From: Gloeopeniophorella convolvens
Taxonomy: Eukaryota; Basidiomycota; Agaricomycetes; Russulales
Direction: 5' to 3'
Assembly: GCA_022496205.1 (NCBI GenBank)
Contig: WTXD01000273.1
Location: 1 to 13,904, forward strand
DNA length: 13,904 bases
Made by a program: the position numbers and the translations under genes. Positions within the stretch are counted from its first letter, which is position 1, and each line of letters opens with the position of its first letter. Below are positions 8,264 through 13,904 of this stretch, one piece after another. The notes below the pieces were generated by a model that had not been told where the DNA came from, searched no databases, and worked only from the letters and a program-made list of their open reading frames with translations.

Positions 8264-8928
8264 CAAGAGCCATCTACGGTCTTTCATCAACCCCTTCAGC
8301 GTCATGTACTGCCTAGAGACTCGTTCACCAGTCTACGCACGCGTGCGCAAACCTGCTTCAACGCGCGGCGGAGGCAAGCGTAGATCAGCGCGCTCGACAA
8401 CGGAACAACTACCTTCTGTTACTGTGAAAACAACGGCACGGTGAAGTCTTGTATACTCCCCATGAAATATATTGGTGCTGGTCAACCGTGTCGCCGAGCA
8501 CCAGAGCGCTCCGAGTTAGTTTGAGCTTGTGGCGACATGGCCTCGCACGCATGCAGCACTACACGCCAAAGCTCTATCGAGAACAGTAGTGTCAAGATTG
8601 CGTTGAGACAGAGCCAAGCATCGTCACAAGAGAACACAGGAAACGCATAATAGTGTGTAGAGCACAGACAACGACGTGTATGAAAGAGATCACGAGGGAA
8701 GTTCAAGCGATTCGACGTGAAAAGTACTTACAAAGGACACGAAGCACGGAACTGAAGCAAAGCACTCGACGATCGGTATAAAGTCGGCAACGGAGACCAG
8801 GGGCCACCTCAATGCTTTGAACCTGGGATACAGAGGCCATGCTGTTGGAAGATGTGCACGGACGCTCGAGAAGTGACCCACCAGGTAGGTCAGTGCCACG
8901 CTCCGTCATGCCCTACAATGCACAAATT
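8264..8928. other. No gene recognised
   Basis: About 665 bases between relic B and the CHAT fragment. Minus ORFs of 68-74 codons at 8482-8706, 8690-8899 and 8703-8909 show no family resemblance, signal peptide or intron context. No repeats or RNA structures were noticed. It may contain decayed downstream exons of the CHAT gene, since that fragment points this way, but nothing could be aligned. Confidence 0.45.
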
Positions 8929-9177
8929 TTACCCACCGCTTAAGGTGACCGGGCCCTTCATCCTCCTCAGCTTCCGCACCGCATCCTGCTCGAACATGTA
9001 TTCGTAGAAGTGCTTGGTCAGCTCGGGGCCGTCTGGATCAGTCATCTCCCACATCGTCCCGACGACGCTCTGCAAGCCGCAGTGCTGCATCACCGCCGCG
9101 AGGTGCAGCACCTCGTCGGGCGTGCGCCGGTCGGCTGACGCGACGTCGCGCAGGCCGACGGTGCAAGGCGCAGACAT
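8929..9177 (-). pseudogene. CHAT-domain fragment
   Basis: CHAT domains are caspase-like peptidase domains, often found in TPR-containing proteins and abundant in agaricomycetes. The minus frame gives LSA-type MSAPCTVG, then TPDEVLHLAAVMQHCG, SVVGTMWEMTDPDG and HFYEYMFEQ, which correspond in order to the segment after the catalytic-Cys region (usual form SACHT..TPDE..HLAA..Q..G..SVVGTMW) and the following helix. In place of SACHT this copy reads SAPCT, so the usual Cys-His-Thr arrangement is altered. The frame ends at 8929 shortly after the helix, where family members continue with an Ala-rich helix and a final VPLxRW..F.HIG block that I cannot find. Upstream, no TPRs are seen. It is a short remnant, not a functional gene. 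Confidence 0.62.
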
Positions 9178-10144
9178 TCAACCTGCCCGCCCGGCACACT
9201 GAGTCCACGTACTCGGTACTTAGTACTTCCAGTGCAATCCACTCGCGTACAAACTCGACGCGACGCAGCCTGAAAACGAGTATCTCATCGAGATCAGCAA
9301 GCTCGGCTCGCACCTGTGGCACGCGCAGCACGTTCAGGCACCACGGCACCAAGACGCTCATTGGTGCGCGTATGCGCGCTCTTCTCTCCCCGGCGGCTCC
9401 GGGGGCTGAGGTGTCCCAGGTGGCCGTGGGGTCGCGGGCGGCTGTTATGAGGCCAAGGTCGCCGCCGAAATCCCCAAAAAGGGGCGGCTCCGTCGCCTGC
9501 AGACCCGAACTTTGCGCCTTCCGCACCCGCGGAGGCCGCGTGCGCGCAGAAAGCGGGCCGCGGCGGGCGGCAGCGGCACGCAGGGCATCTACCGCGCAGG
9601 CCGACGGCGCTCTTTGGCGGGCTCGGTTGGGCTGAGCGAGGAGAACCTGGGACTCATCGCCCGCCTAGCGCACGACGGACGCGAGCGCGGACTCGGCGCC
9701 CAAGCGCAGGCACGCTCTCATACCCTTCGGCTGGATCTTCGGTGCCGGAGTCTGAGGAGCGCGAGGACGAGAAGCAAGTAGGGAAAGGGCAAGGAGCAGG
9801 AAGCGGATCCTGTGGCGAGCGCCGGTGCGGGCGCGGGCGCAGCCACGCGCAAGCGCAAGGGCGACAAGGAGCCGCACACAGGCATCGCGCTCTGTAAGCG
9901 CCCCCTCCGCGTCGTCCGTTCGAGTACCTCACTAACTCTGCACGGACCGCGCCGACACGCAGCCATCGCTCGGTCGCTGGGAGCGCGTCGCGCTGGGTGG
10001 GGCCAAGGTCGGCCACGGCGCGTGGGCGCTCGTGTGGATCGACACAGTCATGAAGCTGCCCGTGGGGGTGGATGGTAGCGAATCGCGATGCGGGGCACGC
10101 CGCGGCACGGCGGGGCTGCTCGCGCTCGCTGCGGGTGACCTGTG
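9170..10144 (+). pseudogene. GC-rich plus-strand relic (C), partly related to relic A, one clear intron
   Basis: The left end gives TFNLPARHTESTYSV, resembling TFSLPGRHPERMYTYV of relic A. Further right, protein-like stretches occur in changing frames: KLDATQPENEYLIEISKLG, GIYRAG, SEENLGLIARLAHDGRERG, PESEEREDEKQ, RKRKGDKEPHTGIAL, then SLGRWERVALGGAKVGHGAW and VWIDTVMKLPVGVDG, ending at a TGA near 10142-10144. A good intron lies at 9894-9962. Frame changes between blocks mean several indels or unrecognised introns. I do not know the family; charged, low-complexity content suggests a nuclear or disordered protein. It points at the 3' end of GtaA copy 2, as relic A points at copy 1. Whether all blocks belong to one gene is uncertain. 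Confidence 0.4.
9894..9962 (+). other. Probable spliceosomal intron in relic C
   Basis: The donor is GTAAGC, the acceptor is CACGCAG, and CACTAAC, a near-ideal branch site, sits inside at 9930-9936. The 69-nt length fits fungal introns. Translation upstream (TGIAL) joins in frame to a downstream reading, though the more protein-like downstream frame (SLGRWERVALGG) would need a different upstream phase. The combination of three signals supports real plus-strand gene ancestry. Confidence 0.5.
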
Positions 10145-10236
10145 ACACGTGCATGTAGGCAGCGACGTTGACAATTTGACCGCATCACCCCCGTTCATCA
10201 CATGATGAAACGTGTTGAACATGCGACTACGACGTC

Positions 10237-13200
10237 GTCTCGAGTCAACACAAGGGCGAATGGGTGCTATATTACAATGCTTATGGATACAGTAGGTGGT
10301 ACACGACGTATTCGAAAAATGTGATGAACAACATTGCAACAACCCTCCAACCATCTCCAATGCGCCACAAAAACCTGTCTATTGTGTACCCAGCTCCGAG
10401 GAGTAGCTCGGCGGGGCTTCCGATCGCTCTGCGCGAAGCTGCAGCAAGTCGCGGCGAAGTGATTCTACTTCGGACTGTAGTCGCGTCGTATCGGATGATG
10501 GCGCGCCGCTGCCACGTTCGGCGGCGGCTTCGGGTGGCGGGCTCATAGAAACAATGGGCGCATCTGACGGTGTGCGACTATGCTGCTGCTGCTGCTGACG
10601 CAGGTTGTCCGTACGTAGACGCGCAAGCTCTTTGCTAGAAAGGCCAACTGGAGCAGGCGTCGGTGCAGGCGGTAGCACAGGCAGCGGCCGTGACGAAGTC
10701 GAGGGCGAACTCCCTGATCCCCCGGCCTCGGCGGCGTATGGTCCGGAAACCTCGGTCAGCCGGGTGGTCGTCCCGGAGGACTCGGTCGAGCCGGTGCCTC
10801 CGACGGAGCTGCAATGGGAATCGGGTCGAAAGGGGTCACCCTGGTGGAAGGGCCAGATTCCACGAGGTCGTCGGAGAAGGTAGAAGAGATTGGGTTCATG
10901 GCGCGGTTCTTCCGTCGACGCTGGACGAAGACGACGGCCCCGATGACGATGAGAAGGGCCGCAAGACCAGCTATGATACCCCCAGCAATTGCGCCACCGT
11001 GCGATGTCTTCTTGGGAGATGAACTCGACCCTGCATCATTCCTAGCCACAACGATCGAACGCACTGGGACCCTGTGAAAGAGATGTCAACTGCAAATCTA
11101 AGTTGAGAAAGGATAGTGAAAACACACTTCAGCGCCAATGGTGCGTACATCGCGCCTTGTGCGGGGCTGATAAGATGTGGGAAGCCCAATGAGTATAGTC
11201 AAGAGGCCGTTCTATACATAGCTTACCTCGCCACGCCCAGGATGGTGGATCCGTGAGTGCTGTCATAGTTCAATGGAAAGGCACCTCCGGAAGCGTTGAA
11301 GGATGCACGAGCGTGACTTTGGAAATAAACCTATCGCGCAAATTTGTATTTGGGGTCGTGGCTGCTGCAAACAAATTCCAGCCTAGAATAGTGTGAGACA
11401 GGTGCACATAGCGTGAAGCGAGGCAACCCACTGGATATTGTCGTCATTGTGTCAGAGTTCAAACTATCAACGGGTAAACCGAAGGAGGCAAAGGACGAGG
11501 TCGATGCAAGGTTGTCAAGAAGCTGGCGTGCCCGTCCAACACCTAGAGATTGTTCAGGCAGAGGGATGGTGCGAGAGTGGATTCGAACTGACCGATGAAT
11601 CCACCAAATTCGTTCCCAGCCACACATCTGCGAATAGATTGTATCCCAACGTCCACGAACCGGCATTACCATACACCGCAAGTAAGTGCTGATCAGTGTC
11701 CAAAGCGAGGCTCTTCCACTCATTGTAGAACTTGTTGCCGTTGTCTATGTAAATCGGTGAGTCGCGCCAAATAGAAGTGAGACAACAACGTACAGAATAC
11801 TTGCTCGCATCACGATTCTTTGACAATCGCGCTCATTTTCGACATGGCTTCGAGAGCGATGATCCCTTGATTGCAAGATTGGTCTGATTTGCAACCGTCA
11901 GACCGTCCGAGGATGACCTTGATTAGCACTAGTGTCAGTGACGAATGGTGTGTCGACGAAGCTGTCATACTGATCGTGAATGAACAGAGTCGAATTGAGC
12001 AAGTAGTCTGCCCATCTGGTCAAGAGCGGATACTACTAGATGTCTCAGTACTTCAAGTATAGGTTGATGACTTTTACTCACATATCTGCTGATGAGGCTT
12101 CCATCACCTGTTGCACGAGCATGGGCGTAGACCATGATCAGCATGTTTCCCGACTCTGGGTAGCGCATGATCAGTAAATCAAAATGAACCTAGATGACAA
12201 TGAAACACGCACGTTCAATTCCCTCGGTGTGATCTGTGTTACTCCCGTGACATTGGGATATGTGGAGCCTGAACATTGTAAGCACTTAGAGTATTCAAAG
12301 GCTGGACCTTCATCAAGACATACCTAGATCTACCGCGCGAAAGGATGTGTATATGCAGGGCTGAGTTGCCAGCGAAGTAGGGCTCAAGTAAAGGGGCGCC
12401 GAGTGACGGATCGATGTACAGGAACATTGGGAATGCTGCATACAGCGTCTCCACCGCATTCACACGGCTGGGTGACAAGCTCAGTCCGTACATAGCATAT
12501 GAGACCCATACGCTTACTTGGGGTCCGTCCCTCCAACGTTCTTCATGAACATCATCACGTCGGAGGTGTTGAAGTTTCCGTTTGAGTCGGTGCCAATTGT
12601 CAGCTGGGTACTTCCATATACTTGTGCTGAGCGATTGACACCAGGTCCCAGTATTGAGGAGAGATTGAGGTAGCATCCTGCTGTATCTTCGAATCCAACG
12701 TCTGCGCCCTTGATGTGGCATCGGTGAAATCGTTCAAAAAATCGACAATCTGCTCTAAAGCATCAGATGCATTCGATAAGATCAAGGTGCAGGGACTCAC
12801 TAGAGACTTGTCGTCGCCATCATACTTCGACTTGTAGAACAATGGCCGTTGCTGGGTGGAATCGGGGGTATCTGTGTAATTGATGGCTGGATCTGTAGTA
12901 TAACCAACGGTCCACACGACGGGAACTTGAGTACTTTGGATGTTACCAAGGTCCTGGGAAATAGCAAACACGGGAAATGGGGACTTATGGCACGGAAGTC
13001 TGTTTCTTCCTGATTATCCAGTGACCCGTTGGCCATGAAGGCATTGCGAGAGGCGGTAGCCCAGGCCATCTTCCAGGTAACATTGTTCCCCTGGACAATC
13101 CACCAGTGAACAACGAATAACAGACAGCCTCATCTGACACTCACGGCCTTCATGGCATAATACAATGTGCCCCACTCCGCTTGTGTCCGGATCTCTGTGA

Positions 13201-13904
13201 ACGTAACCTGTTGCTGTAGCTTGACTGTATGGAATATGACATCCGGGTCCACTGTTTGCGACCATTCAATGTCGTGGCTCCGATCCCCCGAGTTCCATTC
13301 TGCAGAGGGTTTGAAATGACGAGAATGTCGGAGCAAAGCATGGCGTACATACCTCCGCTGACGTCCGAGTATACTTGCACGGAGTGTGCATTTCCATCCA
13401 ATGACTTCGCAGTTAGAGACATGTACGAAAATGGAATAGATTGCTTGACGAAGTCACCAGGCTGATGTGAATCAGCTTGCGGCCGTGAATGCCATCCGGA
13501 GTTCTGCACTGACCTCAATCGGGTTCAGGAAGGTGAGATTGACTTGCAGAGGACCAGCTACCGCAGTGACGATCGTTTGTGTGGGAGTGACCAATGTGTT
13601 GGTGAGACTGGCAGTAGCATTTACGCCAAGGACGGCTCCAAGGAACGAATATGTCAAGCCATCCACGCGTACCAGAGCATCCAAACCCAGTTGTTCAGCC
13701 TGGAGCATGGCACGATAAGGTATGCCACAACATATGGAACGGTAAACACACCGCGATTCCCGTCGCGATTGTCGGCCATGTTGTCCCAAAGTTAGCTCCA
13801 GTACCACCCCAGCAACTGAGGTATGGCGAGCGGACTGTGAGAGGGATTGCTGCGGGAAAGAGGGTCTGTAGCGCCAGGCCATGTACGGAGAAGGAGAGAA
13901 AGAT
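10237..13904 (-). repeat. Segmental duplicate unit 2 (GtaA copy 2 and 3' flank)
   Basis: Direct-orientation counterpart of 1962-5630. It includes the same 3' flank, all 14 exon equivalents and all 13 introns at matching positions, and stops at the window edge about 18 bases short of the expected start codon, inside the signal-peptide coding sequence. The two unit ends give offsets of 8275 and 8274, so indels nearly cancel over the unit. Confidence 0.92.
10379..13904 (-). pseudogene. gtaA: GtaA-like copy 2, multiply disrupted, 5' end off the window
   Basis: Exons 1-3 (13904-13752, 13699-13514, 13461-13353) read cleanly with the same introns as copy 1. In exon 4 (from 13299) a CGA codon has become TGA at 13132-13130. 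Further lesions relative to copy 1, all single-base losses unless stated: near 12975-12985, 12629, 12378, 12340 and 12242; a 2-nt loss at 11813 that creates TGA at 11812-11810; near 11731; near 11315; and near 10783 in the tail. The membrane span and basic flank (LLIVIGAVVFVQRRRKNRAM) are intact here, and the tail end (ELARLRTDNLRQQQQQ..APPSY, TAG 10381-10379) survives in a shifted frame. The number and spread of lesions make a product very unlikely. Copy 2 is useful for showing the ancestral frame where copy 1 is shifted. Confidence 0.9.

Noticed and set aside
7490..8305. Minus ORF of 271 codons
   Set aside because: It overlaps relic B antisense, is arginine/alanine/serine-rich and has no recognisable motif; long stop-free runs are expected in DNA this GC-rich.
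9038..9526. Minus ORF of 162 codons upstream of the CHAT fragment as its N-terminal part
   Set aside because: It overlaps the CHAT frame in a different phase, and its content does not resemble the CHAT upstream region or TPRs.
11731..11813. The 2-nt and 1-nt losses in GtaA copy 2 sum to three and might compensate
   Set aside because: The 2-nt loss produces an immediate TGA at 11812-11810, before the second deletion, so the frame is not rescued.
1..13904. CRISPR array, bacterial operon or phage features
   Set aside because: No regularly spaced repeats or ribosome binding sites were seen; spliceosomal introns show the DNA is eukaryotic.

Overview
The window looks like nuclear DNA of a basidiomycete fungus, probably an agaricomycete. 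Introns are 48-60 nt with GT..AG ends, genes have many small exons, and the proteins that can be recognised (GtaA/DUF1793 glutaminase family, thaumatin-like, CHAT domain, tubulin cofactor C) are all common in such genomes. Coding density is low and most of the region is pseudogene-rich.

Layout, left to right. (1) 1-396, minus: 5' part of a tubulin-binding cofactor C gene that runs off the left edge. (2) 397-1330: no convincing gene; one 27-nt perfect inverted repeat, arms 523-549 and 1195-1221. (3) About 1332-1943, plus: decayed copy A of an unrecognised GC-rich, low-complexity protein family. (4) 2097-5648, minus: a 14-exon GtaA-like gene encoding a signal peptide, large ectodomain, one membrane span and a cytoplasmic tail ending near a PPSY motif. 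It reads cleanly except for one 1-nt indel at the inner edge of the membrane span. (5) 5649-6486: intergenic/promoter. (6) 6487 to about 7410, minus: thaumatin-like pseudogene. (7) 7523 to about 8260, plus: decayed copy B of the low-complexity family. (8) 8264-8928: nothing recognised. (9) 8929-9177, minus: fragment of a CHAT domain. (10) About 9170-10144, plus: GC-rich relics, the start resembling copy A, with one convincing intron. (11) 10379-13904, minus: a second GtaA-like copy carrying many frameshifts and stops, cut by the right edge.

The two GtaA copies are direct repeats about 8.275 kb apart; homology runs from 1962 to 5630 and from 10237 to 13904. Copy 1 is close to functional and copy 2 is dead. 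They diverge by several percent overall yet share perfectly identical blocks of 196 and 109 nt, which suggests gene conversion. The most biologically interesting item is the membrane-anchored GtaA architecture whose tail carries a possible WW-domain (Rsp5-type ubiquitin ligase) docking site. All family calls are by eye, without database search.
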